A stretch of DNA of 64,000 nt from Variovorax sp. J22G73 (GTDB lineage Bacteria; Pseudomonadota; Gammaproteobacteria; Burkholderiales; Burkholderiaceae_C). Below the pieces are notes generated by a model. It was not told where the DNA came from and made no database searches. It saw only the letters and a list, made by a program, of their open reading frames with translations. Shown here piece by piece: positions 1 to 9,395 of the stretch. Position numbers and translations under genes: made by a program. Within the stretch, counting starts at the first letter, position 1. The number at the start of each line of letters is the position of its first letter. The stretch is from the NCBI RefSeq assembly GCF_030317035.1, contig NZ_JASZYK010000012.1, forward strand, positions 124,001 to 188,000, read 5' to 3'.

Positions 1-137
1 TAATGCAGGCCGGCGCGCACAGCACCACGCGCGTCACGCGCATCGGCGGCATCGAGGCCGATGCCGGACTGCGCATCGTGGACGCGGCCGGCGCGCCGGT
101 GTCGCAGCGCTTCGGCTCGTTCGACCACTTCGTCTGA
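1..137 (+). CDS. 3' end of an unidentified gene
   Basis: The reading frame is open from the window edge (codons start at base 3) to a TGA at 135-137, giving about 44 C-terminal residues that end in GSFDHFV. High third-position GC suggests real coding sequence. The fragment has no motif I recognise, and the body of the gene lies outside the window, so I assign no function. It is convergent with the DUF3053 gene that follows. Confidence 0.45.
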   Translation, partial: MQAGAHSTTRVTRIGGIEADAGLRIVDAAGAPVSQRFGSFDHFV

Positions 138-183
138 GGCGCCGAGCCGCGGCGCGCCAGACGCTTCAGCGTTGGCGTGGTGC

Positions 184-894
184 TCAGGAGCCCCGCACCA
201 TCGCCTGCATCTTGCGTTGCGCCGCGTTGATGGCGGCGGACTGGCCGTTCAGCTGCTGCAGCATCTTGTTGAACTCGGCCTGCACCACCGGGTCGGTCAC
301 GCTCACCGTGCTGCCCGAGATCTGGATCTTCGACTTGTTCTGCTCGATGTAGCCGCCGATGGCCAGCGCGCTGTCGAACACGGCGTCGAGCGCGGGGAAC
401 ACTTCCTTGAAGGTGGTCGAGGGCTCGGTCACGGTCTTGGCGTAGGCCTTGTCGTAGACCTGCTTCAGGTCGTCGGGCTGCTTGAGCTGCGCGTGCGCGG
501 CGTCGGCCTTGGCGGTCTGCTGGTCGAGCGCGGTGCGCAGGCCGGCCAGGCCGTCCTTCGCGGCCTTGATGTCGTCGCGGCGCGAAACCAGGTCGCCGAT
601 GGAGCGCAGCCCGCCCTTGGCCATGATCTGCGTCATCGGCTGGCTCACCGACTGGTTCATGCCCTCGTTGAAATCGGTGATCACCGCGTAGTGCTGCGCG
701 TAGTCGCCGAAGGACGACTTCTCTTCGGCCGTGGGCTTGGGCACGTGGATGCCGGGCTTGTCGAGCACGCGGGTCTGCAGGTAGGTGCTGAAGGCCTGGC
801 GCTGCTCGGCCTCCTTGTTGCCGCAGGCCACCAGCGCGAAGCTGAAGGCCAGCAGGAGCGACAGGGGCCCGAAACGTTGAACGAAATTTCTCAT
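184..894 (-). CDS. DUF3053-type lipoprotein
   Basis: Predicted 236-residue outer- or inner-membrane lipoprotein. The start at 894 gives a short signal peptide ending in the lipobox LVAC (Cys about 21), preceded by GGGAGG about 10 nt upstream. The longer in-frame extension lacks a signal and is rejected. The mature part is rich in Ala, Gln and Lys and looks helical. Its layout resembles the DUF3053 (YiaF-like) family, whose function is unknown. It is transcribed alone, downstream of the exporter gene on the same strand with a gap of about 110 bp. Confidence 0.7.
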   Translation of the reverse strand: MRNFVQRFGPLSLLLAFSFALVACGNKEAEQRQAFSTYLQTRVLDKPGIHVPKPTAEEKSSFGDYAQHYAVITDFNEGMNQSVSQPMTQIMAKGGLRSIGDLVSRRDDIKAAKDGLAGLRTALDQQTAKADAAHAQLKQPDDLKQVYDKAYAKTVTEPSTTFKEVFPALDAVFDSALAIGGYIEQNKSKIQISGSTVSVTDPVVQAEFNKMLQQLNGQSAAINAAQRKMQAMVRGS

Positions 895-1006
895 GGGGCA
901 AGGCCCTCCCGCTTGTTGTGAATGCGAAAAATTATAGGGAGCGCCTTGTTGCGTCGGTGCAGGCGAGCGCCGCGACCTGCGGTGCGCTGCGGCGGCCTGC
1001 AACCCG

Positions 1007-2467
1007 TCAAGTGCCCCGCCGGGCCACGGCCCGAAAGGCCAGCCAGACGGCCACCGCGGGCGCGATCGCGAAGCTCGCGAACAGCCAGGCGGCCGCCGAC
1101 TGCGCACCCGTCACCCCGCCCGGCGTGGTGAGCCCCGCCGCGTTCGCCACCAGCCCCGCCACCGCGGCGCCCACGGCCATGCCGTAGAGCTGCACGGTGG
1201 TGATCGAGGCGGAGGCCAGGCCTTCCTCGCCCTTGGGTGCGAGCGACATCACGCGCGTCAGCAGGTGCGGCCAGCCGATGCCCACGCCAAACCCCACGGC
1301 CGCCAGCGCGATGGCCACCAGCAAGGTCTCCACACCCGGGCCGAAGCGGCCCGGCGCGGGCAGCAGCAGCGCGAGCGCCACGAGGCCCAGCGTGCAGATC
1401 ACCGGCCCGGCGCGCAGCATGCGGTCGGCACCCGCGCCGCTGCGGCCCGACGAGCTCAGCGAGCCCACGCTCCAGCCGCCGGCCATCGCTGCGGTGAGGT
1501 AGCCCGCCGCCAGCGGCGAGTGGCCGTGCAGCAGCTGCAGGAAGTACGGCACGAAGATCTCGGTGGTGGTGCCGATAAGCAGCAGCGCCACGCTCGCGTA
1601 GATGGCGCCCAGCGGCGCGCGCATCGAATACGCGCCGCTCGGCAGCACGCGCACGGCGGCGCGGCTGTCGATGCGCGTGGCCGCGAAGCCGATGCCCAGC
1701 CCCAGCGCCACGCCGAGCGCCTGCCACGCCAGGCTGGACCACAGGCCGCTGGCCGCGATCACCAGCACCGAGGCCGCGAGCAGGCCGATCTGCACGGCCG
1801 GCACGCGGGGCAGCGTGGCGGGGCGCGCGTGCATCACGCCGGCCGAGGGGCGCAGCTGCACCAGCACCAGCAGCGCCTGCGCGGCCGCCACCGGCAGCAG
1901 GAACCAGAAGGCCCAGCGCCAGTGGCCCGCCTGCGCGAAAAGCCCGCCCACCGCCGGCCCGCACAGCGTGGCGACGCCCCACATGCCCGACACCAGCGCC
2001 ACCGCGCGCGGCCACAGCCGCTGCGCGAACACCAGCTGGATGAGCCCGTAGCTCAACGCGGCGAGCAACCCGCCGCCCAGCCCCTGCACCGTGCGGCCCG
2101 CGAGCATCCACGCCATGGCCGGTGCCAGCGCGCAGCCGACGGAGCCGGCGCTGAACACCGCCAGCGCGGCCAGGCAGGCGCCGCGCGGCCCCAGCACCGC
2201 GAGCAGCCGCACCGACAGCGTGGCGCCCAGGATCGAGCCGACCACGAAGAGCGTGGTGCTCCACGCATACCAGTCGAGCCCGCCGATCTCGCGCACCACC
2301 GAGGGCAGCACGGTGGTCACGATGTGCACGTTGACGGCGTGCAGCGCGACGCCGCCGGTGAGCGCCAGCGCGCGCCAGCCGTTGCGCCCGCTGAAGAGCT
2401 CGCGCCATGCGGCGGTGGGCGGTGGCGACGAAGGGGCTGGGCGCACGGCGGCGGAAGAAGAAGACAT
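1007..2467 (-). CDS. MFS exporter, DHA2 (14-TM) type
   Basis: A 486-residue major facilitator superfamily protein with a soluble N-terminal tail of about 30 residues followed by many hydrophobic helices. The first helix region carries TTVLPSVVREIGG, typical of the EmrB/QacA-like drug:H+ antiporter-2 family, and the RTVQGLGGG stretch matches motif C-like features of efflux transporters. Probable proton-driven export of a small molecule; the substrate cannot be read from sequence. The start at 2467 is the only ATG near the beginning of the hydrophobic core, but it has no clear Shine-Dalgarno. The gene is divergent from pgpA across an AT-rich region with a perfect palindrome. Confidence 0.85.
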   Translation of the reverse strand: MSSSSAAVRPAPSSPPPTAAWRELFSGRNGWRALALTGGVALHAVNVHIVTTVLPSVVREIGGLDWYAWSTTLFVVGSILGATLSVRLLAVLGPRGACLAALAVFSAGSVGCALAPAMAWMLAGRTVQGLGGGLLAALSYGLIQLVFAQRLWPRAVALVSGMWGVATLCGPAVGGLFAQAGHWRWAFWFLLPVAAAQALLVLVQLRPSAGVMHARPATLPRVPAVQIGLLAASVLVIAASGLWSSLAWQALGVALGLGIGFAATRIDSRAAVRVLPSGAYSMRAPLGAIYASVALLLIGTTTEIFVPYFLQLLHGHSPLAAGYLTAAMAGGWSVGSLSSSGRSGAGADRMLRAGPVICTLGLVALALLLPAPGRFGPGVETLLVAIALAAVGFGVGIGWPHLLTRVMSLAPKGEEGLASASITTVQLYGMAVGAAVAGLVANAAGLTTPGGVTGAQSAAAWLFASFAIAPAVAVWLAFRAVARRGT

Positions 2468-2526
2468 GAGGGAATGCGAAGCTCGAAAAGGAAGCCCCGA
2501 TGCTAGGGGCCCGGGCTCAATTAAAC

Positions 2527-2538
2527 AAGCAATTGCTT
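2527..2538. promoter_or_regulatory. Perfect 12-bp palindrome in AT-rich divergent region
   Basis: AAGCAATTGCTT is a perfect palindrome inside an AT-rich island (about 2518-2552) between the exporter and pgpA. It lies 60 bp upstream of the exporter start and about the same distance from pgpA. This fits an operator for a regulator of the exporter, but no regulator gene is adjacent, so this is inference. Confidence 0.35.
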
Positions 2539-2599
2539 TGATTAATAAAATTGCCGGGCGAGCGGGCCGTGCCGCAGATGCGCGACACTCCTGCCCCTG

Positions 2600-3172
2600 A
2601 TGCAAGCCGCTTCTTCTACGCCCTCGCCCTCCCCCTCCGGCCCCATGCCCCCACCCCCGATGCGCCGCGCCACGCTGCGCTTCATGCTCTCCCACCCCGC
2701 GCACTACATCGCGCTGGGTTTCGGCTCGGGCCTGCCGCGCATCGCGCCCGGCACCGTGGGCACGCTGTGGGCGTGGGCGGCCTTCGTGGTGATGCAGCTG
2801 TGGTTCACGCCCGCGACCATCGGCTGGATCATCCTGGCGTCGCTGCCCATCGGCTGGTGGGCCTGCACCGTGACCGCGCGCGACATGAACGTGGCCGACC
2901 CCGGCGCCGTGGTGTGGGACGAGGTGGTCGCCTTCTGGATCGTGCTGTGGCTGGTCACGCCGGCCGGGCTGCTGGCGCAGGCCATCGCCTTCGGGCTGTT
3001 CCGTTACTTCGACGCCGCCAAGCCCGGCCCGGTGGCCTGGGCCGACGGCTTGTTCAAGCAGCGCGACGCGGCGCAGGTGCGCTGGTGGCACGCGGGCTTT
3101 GGCATCATCCTGGACGACCTGGTGGCGGCCTTCTGCACGCTGCTCGTGATTGCGCTGTGGCGCGCATGGTGA
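2600..3172 (+). CDS. pgpA: Phosphatidylglycerophosphatase A
   Basis: A 190-residue inner-membrane enzyme that dephosphorylates phosphatidylglycerophosphate to phosphatidylglycerol in phospholipid synthesis. Family hallmarks are visible: GFGSGLPRIAPGTVGT near residue 41, the acidic WDEVVAFW loop, RYFDAAKPGPV and the C-terminal GIILDDLVAA, with about four hydrophobic segments. The start is uncertain: ATG at 2600, 2645 or 2660 would only trim a Pro/Ser-rich leader. The 3' end overlaps the next gene (ATGGTGA), the usual pgpA–cinA arrangement of betaproteobacteria. Confidence 0.93.
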   Translation: MQAASSTPSPSPSGPMPPPPMRRATLRFMLSHPAHYIALGFGSGLPRIAPGTVGTLWAWAAFVVMQLWFTPATIGWIILASLPIGWWACTVTARDMNVADPGAVVWDEVVAFWIVLWLVTPAGLLAQAIAFGLFRYFDAAKPGPVAWADGLFKQRDAAQVRWWHAGFGIILDDLVAAFCTLLVIALWRAW

Positions 3173-3732
3173 ACCCGATGGACTCTTCGCTTTCTTCTTC
3201 GACGTCGCCGGCCCCGGCCGAGCTCAGCAACCTCACCGACCTCGCCGACCTGGATACACCCGCGCTGGTGGCGACGCTGGCCGGCCTGCTGCAGCACAAG
3301 GGCTGGATGCTCGCCACCGCCGAGAGCTGCACCGGCGGCCTCATCGGCGCCGCCTGCACCGAGCTGGCCGGCTCCAGCGCCTGGTACGAGCGCGGCTTCA
3401 TCACCTATTCGAACGAAGCCAAGACCGCGCTGCTGGGCGTGGACGCGGCCGTGATCGCCGCGAACGGCGCGGTCAGCGAGCCGGTGGCGCGCGCCATGGC
3501 CACGGGCGCCATCGCCCGGTCGGTGCCCGCGCGCGTGTCGCTGGCCGTGACCGGCGTGGCCGGCCCCACCGGCGGCACGCCCGACAAGCCGGTGGGCACG
3601 GTGTGGTTCGGCTGGTCGGTCGACGGCAGCGTGCGCACCGAGCGCCGCTGCTTCGACGGCGACCGCGCCACAGTGCGCGCGGCCACGGTGCGGCACGCGC
3701 TGCAGACGCTGGTCGGGCTGCTCGGCCGCTGA
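3166..3732 (+). CDS. pncC: CinA-family nicotinamide-nucleotide amidohydrolase
   Basis: A 188-residue stand-alone CinA C-terminal domain, which deamidates nicotinamide mononucleotide in the pyridine nucleotide salvage cycle. Motifs present are ATAESCTGGLIGA (residues about 45-57), with the catalytic Ser/Thr region, and VSLAVTGVAGPTGGTPDKPVGTVW. Length suits the single-domain form rather than full CinA. Start at 3166 overlaps the end of pgpA; ATG at 3178 is an alternative. Likely co-transcribed and translationally coupled with pgpA. Confidence 0.9.
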   Translation: MVNPMDSSLSSSTSPAPAELSNLTDLADLDTPALVATLAGLLQHKGWMLATAESCTGGLIGAACTELAGSSAWYERGFITYSNEAKTALLGVDAAVIAANGAVSEPVARAMATGAIARSVPARVSLAVTGVAGPTGGTPDKPVGTVWFGWSVDGSVRTERRCFDGDRATVRAATVRHALQTLVGLLGR

Positions 3733-3761
3733 TCCCCGATTTTTTTCAACCAAGAGGCCTC

Positions 3762-4256
3762 ATGACCGCAGCCACCAACGCCCAGACCATCGAGCGCTTC
3801 TACAGCGCGTTCGCCAAGCTCGACGCCGCCACCATGCAGGCCTGCTACGCCAGCGACGCGCAGTTCGACGACGAGGCCTTCTCGCTGCGCGGGCGGCGCG
3901 AGGTGGGCGGCATGTGGCGCATGCTGGCCTCGGCCACGCAGGCCAAGGGCGCCGACGTGTGGCGCCTGACCTGGCGCGACGTGAAGGCCGACGACACCTC
4001 CGGCAGCGCCCACTGGGACGCGCACTACCGCTTCAGCGCCACCGGGCGCCTGGTGGACAACAGCATCGACGCGCGCTTCACCTTCACGCCCGACGGCCTC
4101 ATCGCCACGCACCGCGACAGCTTCGCGTTCTGGACCTGGTCGCGCCAGGCGCTCGGCGCGCCCGGCCTGCTGCTGGGCTGGAGCCCGATGCTGCGCAAGA
4201 AGGTGCGCGCCACGGCCGCCGCCAATCTTGCCAACTACCTTGCACGCCAACCATGA
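3762..4256 (+). CDS. NTF2-like / SnoaL-fold protein
   Basis: A 164-residue cytoplasmic protein of the nuclear transport factor 2-like superfamily (SnoaL/ketosteroid-isomerase fold). The opening TIERFYSAFAKLDAATMQACYASDAQFDDE is the standard start of this fold, followed by alternating beta strands with WDAHYRF and DARFTF. No catalytic residues are assigned, so the activity is unknown. AGAGG lies 4 nt before the ATG. The stop overlaps the start of the GNAT gene (ATGA). Confidence 0.8.
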   Translation: MTAATNAQTIERFYSAFAKLDAATMQACYASDAQFDDEAFSLRGRREVGGMWRMLASATQAKGADVWRLTWRDVKADDTSGSAHWDAHYRFSATGRLVDNSIDARFTFTPDGLIATHRDSFAFWTWSRQALGAPGLLLGWSPMLRKKVRATAAANLANYLARQP

Positions 4257-4567
4257 GCAACACCGACCTCGCCTTTTCGAACAACGAAGCCCAGCACCGC
4301 TACGAAGCCGCGCTGGACGGCAAGCTCGCGGCCTATGCCGAGTACAACCTGCTGACCGACGCGATCATGTTCACGCACACCGAGGTGCTGCCCGAACACG
4401 AAGGCAAGGGCGTGGGCTCGGGCATCGCGAAGCATGTGCTGGACGAGGCCCGCGCCAAGGGGCTGCATGTGATTCCGGTGTGCCAGTTCATCGCGGGGTA
4501 CATCCGCAAGCACCGCGAGTACGCCGACCTGGTTCGCCCGGACATCCAGCGCGCCTTCAAGATCTGA
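4253..4567 (+). CDS. Small GNAT-family N-acetyltransferase (YjdJ-like)
   Basis: A 104-residue protein of the minimal Gcn5-related acetyltransferase group (Acetyltransf_CG type). It has TEVLPEHEGKGVGSGIAKHVLDEAR, the acetyl-CoA-binding P-loop equivalent, and ends with the family's VIPVCQFIAGYIRKH pattern. The native substrate of this group is not established. Coupled by ATGA overlap to the NTF2-like gene. Its last 11 bp overlap the 3' end of the convergent MFS gene. Confidence 0.88.
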   Translation: MSNTDLAFSNNEAQHRYEAALDGKLAAYAEYNLLTDAIMFTHTEVLPEHEGKGVGSGIAKHVLDEARAKGLHVIPVCQFIAGYIRKHREYADLVRPDIQRAFKI

Positions 4568-5798
4568 CGGAATTCCTGGCCGGATCGGCCTTCGGCGCGG
4601 GCAGCCAAGCGAAGGCCGCGACGCCCGCCACCAGCAGCGCGGCGATGGTGCCCAGCACGGCCGTGAGCGGGTCCTTGCCGTGCGCCGCGGCCACCGAGGC
4701 GGCCACGCCGGTGCCCCACTGCATGAGCGCCACGCCGAGGAACATGGCCATGGTGAACACCGCCATCGCGCGGCCGGTGAGCGTGGCCGGGTAGGCGCCG
4801 CGCACGTCGGCGTACTGCCACACGATGAAGCCCGAGAGCACGCCGATGAGCACCATGCCGGCAATGTCGAGCCAGGCCGAGTGCAGCACCGCGATGAGCG
4901 CGAACAGCGCCGCGTAGCCCAGCGCGCAGACCACGATCCAGCGGCGGCGCCCGGCGCCGTCGCGGTCCAGCCGGCCGAACAGCGGCGCGCCGAACAGCGA
5001 AATGACCGACACCGCCAGCGCCACGTTGCCGCTCTGCACCAGCGAGTAGCCGTGGCGCTCCATCATGAGCGGGCCCAGCCACAGGCCGCGCAGCGAGATG
5101 AAGGCGGCATAGGTCACGGCACCGAGCACCACGATGCCCAGCGTGTGCGGCATGGCGAACAGCGCGCCGAACTGGCGGATGGCATCGGGAATGGATTCCC
5201 TGTTTTGCGGCACGGCCGAGGCCGGCTCGTGCACCCAGTGCCAGATGGCCAGCCAGGCCAGCGCCGCGGCCACGGCCAGCACCACGAAGCCGGCGCGCCA
5301 CGAGTACGCCTGCACCAGCCAGGCGAGCGGCGTGCCGGTCACCAGCATGCCCAGGCCGCCGATGGCCAGCACCATGCCCGACACCGTGGCGAAGCGCGCC
5401 GCCGGAAAGTGCCGCGCGATGAACACGGTGCACACCAGGAAGGCCGGCGCGCAGCCGATGCCGATCAGCGCCTGCCCGGCCACCAGCATGAGGTAGCTGG
5501 ACGACACCGCCGACAGCAGCGCGCCGGCAATGGCCACCGGAAACGCCACCAGCACCGTGCGCCGCACGCCGTGCAGGTCGATGCCGATGCCCATGAACAG
5601 CTGCATGGCGCCGAACGCGAAGTGGAAGGCGCCCGAGAAGATGCCCAGGGCCTGGGCGGACAGGTGAAAGTCGGCCTGCAGCGGGCTCGCCATGATGGCG
5701 CCCACCGTGCGAAAGGCCTGGCTGAGCGCCACCCCGGCGCACAGCGCCAGCACCATCACCCAGGCGGCCCGGGGCGTCAGCGGTTCGCGGTCGGCCAC
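4557..5798 (-). CDS. MFS transporter, 12 TM (paralog of the gene at 52023)
   Basis: A 413-residue major facilitator superfamily permease with 12 hydrophobic segments. ALSQAFRTVGAIMASPL opens helix 1, and GIDLHGVRRTVL is the motif-A-like loop between helices 2 and 3. It shares long near-identical stretches with the protein at 52023-53354, for example GQALIGIGCAPAFL, CTVFIARHF and RGLWLGP, so the two are clear paralogs. Substrate is unknown. It lies 16 bp downstream of the UPF0149 gene and is probably co-transcribed with it. Confidence 0.85.
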   Translation of the reverse strand: MADREPLTPRAAWVMVLALCAGVALSQAFRTVGAIMASPLQADFHLSAQALGIFSGAFHFAFGAMQLFMGIGIDLHGVRRTVLVAFPVAIAGALLSAVSSSYLMLVAGQALIGIGCAPAFLVCTVFIARHFPAARFATVSGMVLAIGGLGMLVTGTPLAWLVQAYSWRAGFVVLAVAAALAWLAIWHWVHEPASAVPQNRESIPDAIRQFGALFAMPHTLGIVVLGAVTYAAFISLRGLWLGPLMMERHGYSLVQSGNVALAVSVISLFGAPLFGRLDRDGAGRRRWIVVCALGYAALFALIAVLHSAWLDIAGMVLIGVLSGFIVWQYADVRGAYPATLTGRAMAVFTMAMFLGVALMQWGTGVAASVAAAHGKDPLTAVLGTIAALLVAGVAAFAWLPAPKADPARNSVRS

Positions 5799-5814
5799 GG
5801 CACCAGGTCCTGTG

Positions 5815-6606
<792 letters not shown>

Positions 6607-6661
6607 GGCAAGTTCGGGGCAGCCCTCTATGATGCAGCAGGCTTCGGTCGCCCCTATATCT

Positions 6662-8353
6662 ATGCCCACGATTATTCCGTTTCCGGCGCGCTACAGCGCC
6701 TTCGCCGTGTGCGTCGTCGGCCTGCTGGCCTGCATCGTCTTCGTGCTCGTGTCGCCGCACCTGTGGCTCGCCTGGATCGGCGTGGTGGTGTTCGCGGTGC
6801 TCACGGGCACCGGCATCCACGACCTGCGGCAGGCCCGCCACGCCATCCTGCGCAACTACCCGGTCATCGGGCACCTGCGCTTCCTGCTGGAGTTCATTCG
6901 GCCGGAAATGCGGCAGTACTTCATCGAGAGCGACTCCGAGGCCGCGCCCTTCTCGCGCGCCCAGCGCTCGCTGGTGTACCAGCGCGCCAAGGGCGAGCCC
7001 GACAACCGCCCCTTCGGCACCCAGCTGAACGTGACCATCGCCGGCTACGAGTGGATCAACCACTCCATGCAGCCCACCCAGCTCGCGAACCACGACTTCC
7101 GCATCGTCATCGGCGGCACGCCCCAGCAGGACGGGGGCCACCACCCCTGCACGCAGCCGTACAACGCCAGCGTGTTCAACATCTCGGCCATGAGCTTCGG
7201 CGCGCTGTCGGCCAACGCCATCCTGGCGCTCAACCAGGGCGCCAAGATGGGCGGCTTCGCGCACGACACCGGCGAAGGCTCCATCTCGCAGCACCACCGC
7301 GTGCACGGCGGCGACCTGATCTGGGAAATCGGCTCGGGCTACTTCGGCTGCCGCAACGACGACGGCAGCTTCAGCGAAGAGCGCTTCACCGCCAACGCGC
7401 GCGACCCGCAGGTGAAGATGATCGAGCTCAAGCTCAGCCAGGGCGCCAAGCCCGGCCACGGCGGCGTGCTGCCCGCCCCCAAGGTCACGCCCGAGATCGC
7501 CGCGGCGCGCGGCGTGCCGGTGGGGGTGGACTGCATCTCGCCCTCGTCGCACAGCGCGTTCTCCACGCCGACCGAGATGATGCATTTCATCGCCAGGCTG
7601 CGCGAACTGTCGGGCGGCAAGCCGACCGGCTTCAAGTTCTGCCTGGGCCACCCGTGGGAATGGTTCGGCATCGTCAAGGCCATGCAGGCCACCGGCATCA
7701 CGCCCGACTTCATCGTGGTGGACGGCGCCGAGGGCGGCACCGGCGCGGCGCCGGTCGAGTTCAGCGACCACGTGGGCGCGCCGCTGCAGGAAGGCCTGCT
7801 GCTGGTGCACAACACGCTGGTGGGCGTCAACCTGCGCCACCGCATCAAGATCGGCTGCGCGGCCAAGGTGATCACCGCCTTCGACGTGGCCCGCATGATG
7901 GCGCTGGGCGCCGACTGGTGCAACGCGGCGCGCGGTTTCATGATGGCGCTGGGCTGCATCCAGGCGCAGAGCTGCCACACCGGCCACTGCCCCACCGGCG
8001 TGACCACGCAGGACCCGCTGCGCCAGCAGGCGCTGGTGGTGCCCACCAAGGCCGACCGGGTGCGCAACTTTCACCGCAGCACGCTGCATGCGCTGCAGGA
8101 GCTGGTGCAGGCCGCGGGCCTGGACCATCCGCAGCAGATCACCGCGCACCACATCGTGCGCCGCATCTCCGACACCGAGGTGCGCCTGCTGAGCAACCTG
8201 GTGATGCAGGTGCAGCCGGGCGCCCTGCTCGGCGCGCTCGACGCGCAGCACAATGTCTTTCGCACCTACTGGCCGCTGGCCAGCGCGGAGAGTTTCCAGC
8301 CCGTCACGCAGGGCCCGCAGGGGCTGGTGTCGGGCTTTGCAATGGCAGCATGA
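6662..8353 (+). CDS. FMN-binding glutamate-synthase-family protein
   Basis: A 563-residue membrane-anchored protein with two N-terminal hydrophobic helices (residues about 10-45) and a glutamate synthase central/FMN domain. The FNISAMSFGALSANAI and GHGGVLPAPKVTPEIA motifs shape the FMN barrel, and SCHTGHCPTG near residue 437 supplies the 3Fe-4S cysteines. It has no glutaminase domain, so it is not complete GltB; the physiological reaction of this stand-alone family is unsettled. Start at 6662 is preferred, with in-frame ATGs at 6629/6632 possible. Divergent from UPF0149 with a very short spacer. Confidence 0.85.
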   Translation: MPTIIPFPARYSAFAVCVVGLLACIVFVLVSPHLWLAWIGVVVFAVLTGTGIHDLRQARHAILRNYPVIGHLRFLLEFIRPEMRQYFIESDSEAAPFSRAQRSLVYQRAKGEPDNRPFGTQLNVTIAGYEWINHSMQPTQLANHDFRIVIGGTPQQDGGHHPCTQPYNASVFNISAMSFGALSANAILALNQGAKMGGFAHDTGEGSISQHHRVHGGDLIWEIGSGYFGCRNDDGSFSEERFTANARDPQVKMIELKLSQGAKPGHGGVLPAPKVTPEIAAARGVPVGVDCISPSSHSAFSTPTEMMHFIARLRELSGGKPTGFKFCLGHPWEWFGIVKAMQATGITPDFIVVDGAEGGTGAAPVEFSDHVGAPLQEGLLLVHNTLVGVNLRHRIKIGCAAKVITAFDVARMMALGADWCNAARGFMMALGCIQAQSCHTGHCPTGVTTQDPLRQQALVVPTKADRVRNFHRSTLHALQELVQAAGLDHPQQITAHHIVRRISDTEVRLLSNLVMQVQPGALLGALDAQHNVFRTYWPLASAESFQPVTQGPQGLVSGFAMAA

Positions 8354-8417
8354 GCGCTGCGCCGGGCCGCCCCAGGCAAGCTCGCGCCGCAGCACGGAGT
8401 GCGAAGGTATCGACCTG

Positions 8418-9323
8418 ATGAGTCCTTTGAAACGAGGCGCCAACGGGCGCCTGCAATCGCGCAAGGGCGCTGCTTCGGCGCCCGCGCCGCTCGACGCGCT
8501 TGCGCGCGCGCCCGCTGCGGGCGACTACGCCGAGTTCCTGCGCGTCACCCTGCCCCGGCAGGAGAAGAACGTGGCCAGCCACCGCTTCGGCAGCGAGCGC
8601 GTGTGGCTCAAGAAGGCCGGCCCCCGGCACGGCAAGTGGGGCTACCGCGTGATGGCCGCCGTGGCGCGCATGGTGCGGCTGGACATCATCAAGCCCGTGC
8701 CCAACCCCGGCGGCGAGGCCGCCATCGCCACCGAGGCGCGGCGGCTCAAGCAGCTCGCGGCCGCCGGCCTGCGCGTGCCGGTGGTGCTGGCGCAGCAGCC
8801 GGACGGGCTGCTCATTTCAGACCTGGGTGAAAGCGGCCGCGCGACCGTGGTGCTGCAGGAGCGGCTCGACCAGGCCGCCGCCGCCGGCCCCGCCGCGCTG
8901 CTGGCCGTATGGCGCGAGGGCCTGGCCGCCATTGCCGCGGTGCACGTGCGCGGCCAGCACCTGAGCCAGGCCTTCGACCGCAACCTGGTGCAGTGCCCCG
9001 ACGGCACCATCGGCTACATCGACTTCGAGGACGACCCCGCCGAGGTGATGACGCTGGCCGAATGCCAGGCGCGCGACTGGCTGAGCTACCTGCATTCGAC
9101 GGCCATGATGCTGGAGGCCGCGGCCCCGCAGGCCGCCGGGCAGCACTGGCACGCGGCGCTGGCCGGCGTGAACGACGAGGTGCGCGAGCGCATCGCCAAT
9201 GCCGCGCGGCGCATGAAGTGGGCGCAGAAGCTGCCCGCGAGCCGCCGCTGGGGCCGCGACACGCAGCGCGTGCGCGCCGTGGCGCGCCTGCTGGGGCAGT
9301 GGCACCTGGCGCCGCAGGCCTAG
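8418..9323 (+). CDS. Protein-kinase-fold protein (putative)
   Basis: A 301-residue soluble protein. The central part reads like a degenerate kinase fold: a basic lobe with RFGSERVWLKKAG, the helix region NPGGEAAIATEARRLKQL with a candidate Glu, LISDLGESG as a hinge, and DRNLVQCPDGTIGYIDFEDD near residue 190-205 resembling the catalytic-loop Asn and the metal-binding Asp of the lipopolysaccharide-kinase/choline-kinase group. Annotation pipelines often give such proteins a generic phosphatase or kinase name; I infer a small-molecule or lipid kinase at best. GAAGG precedes the ATG. It follows the glutamate-synthase-like gene by 64 bp. Confidence 0.6.
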   Translation: MSPLKRGANGRLQSRKGAASAPAPLDALARAPAAGDYAEFLRVTLPRQEKNVASHRFGSERVWLKKAGPRHGKWGYRVMAAVARMVRLDIIKPVPNPGGEAAIATEARRLKQLAAAGLRVPVVLAQQPDGLLISDLGESGRATVVLQERLDQAAAAGPAALLAVWREGLAAIAAVHVRGQHLSQAFDRNLVQCPDGTIGYIDFEDDPAEVMTLAECQARDWLSYLHSTAMMLEAAAPQAAGQHWHAALAGVNDEVRERIANAARRMKWAQKLPASRRWGRDTQRVRAVARLLGQWHLAPQA

Positions 9324-9395
9324 GAGCCCGCGCGCTGGCTGGCGATAGCCGCGGTGAGCCGTGGTGAGCCGCAGTCAGCCGCCATCAGCCGCGCT

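Noticed and set aside
1007..3091. Long upstream extension of the exporter ORF (694 aa)
   Set aside because: The extra N-terminal residues are low-complexity and overlap pgpA on the other strand; the exporter's hydrophobic core begins only after the ATG at 2467.
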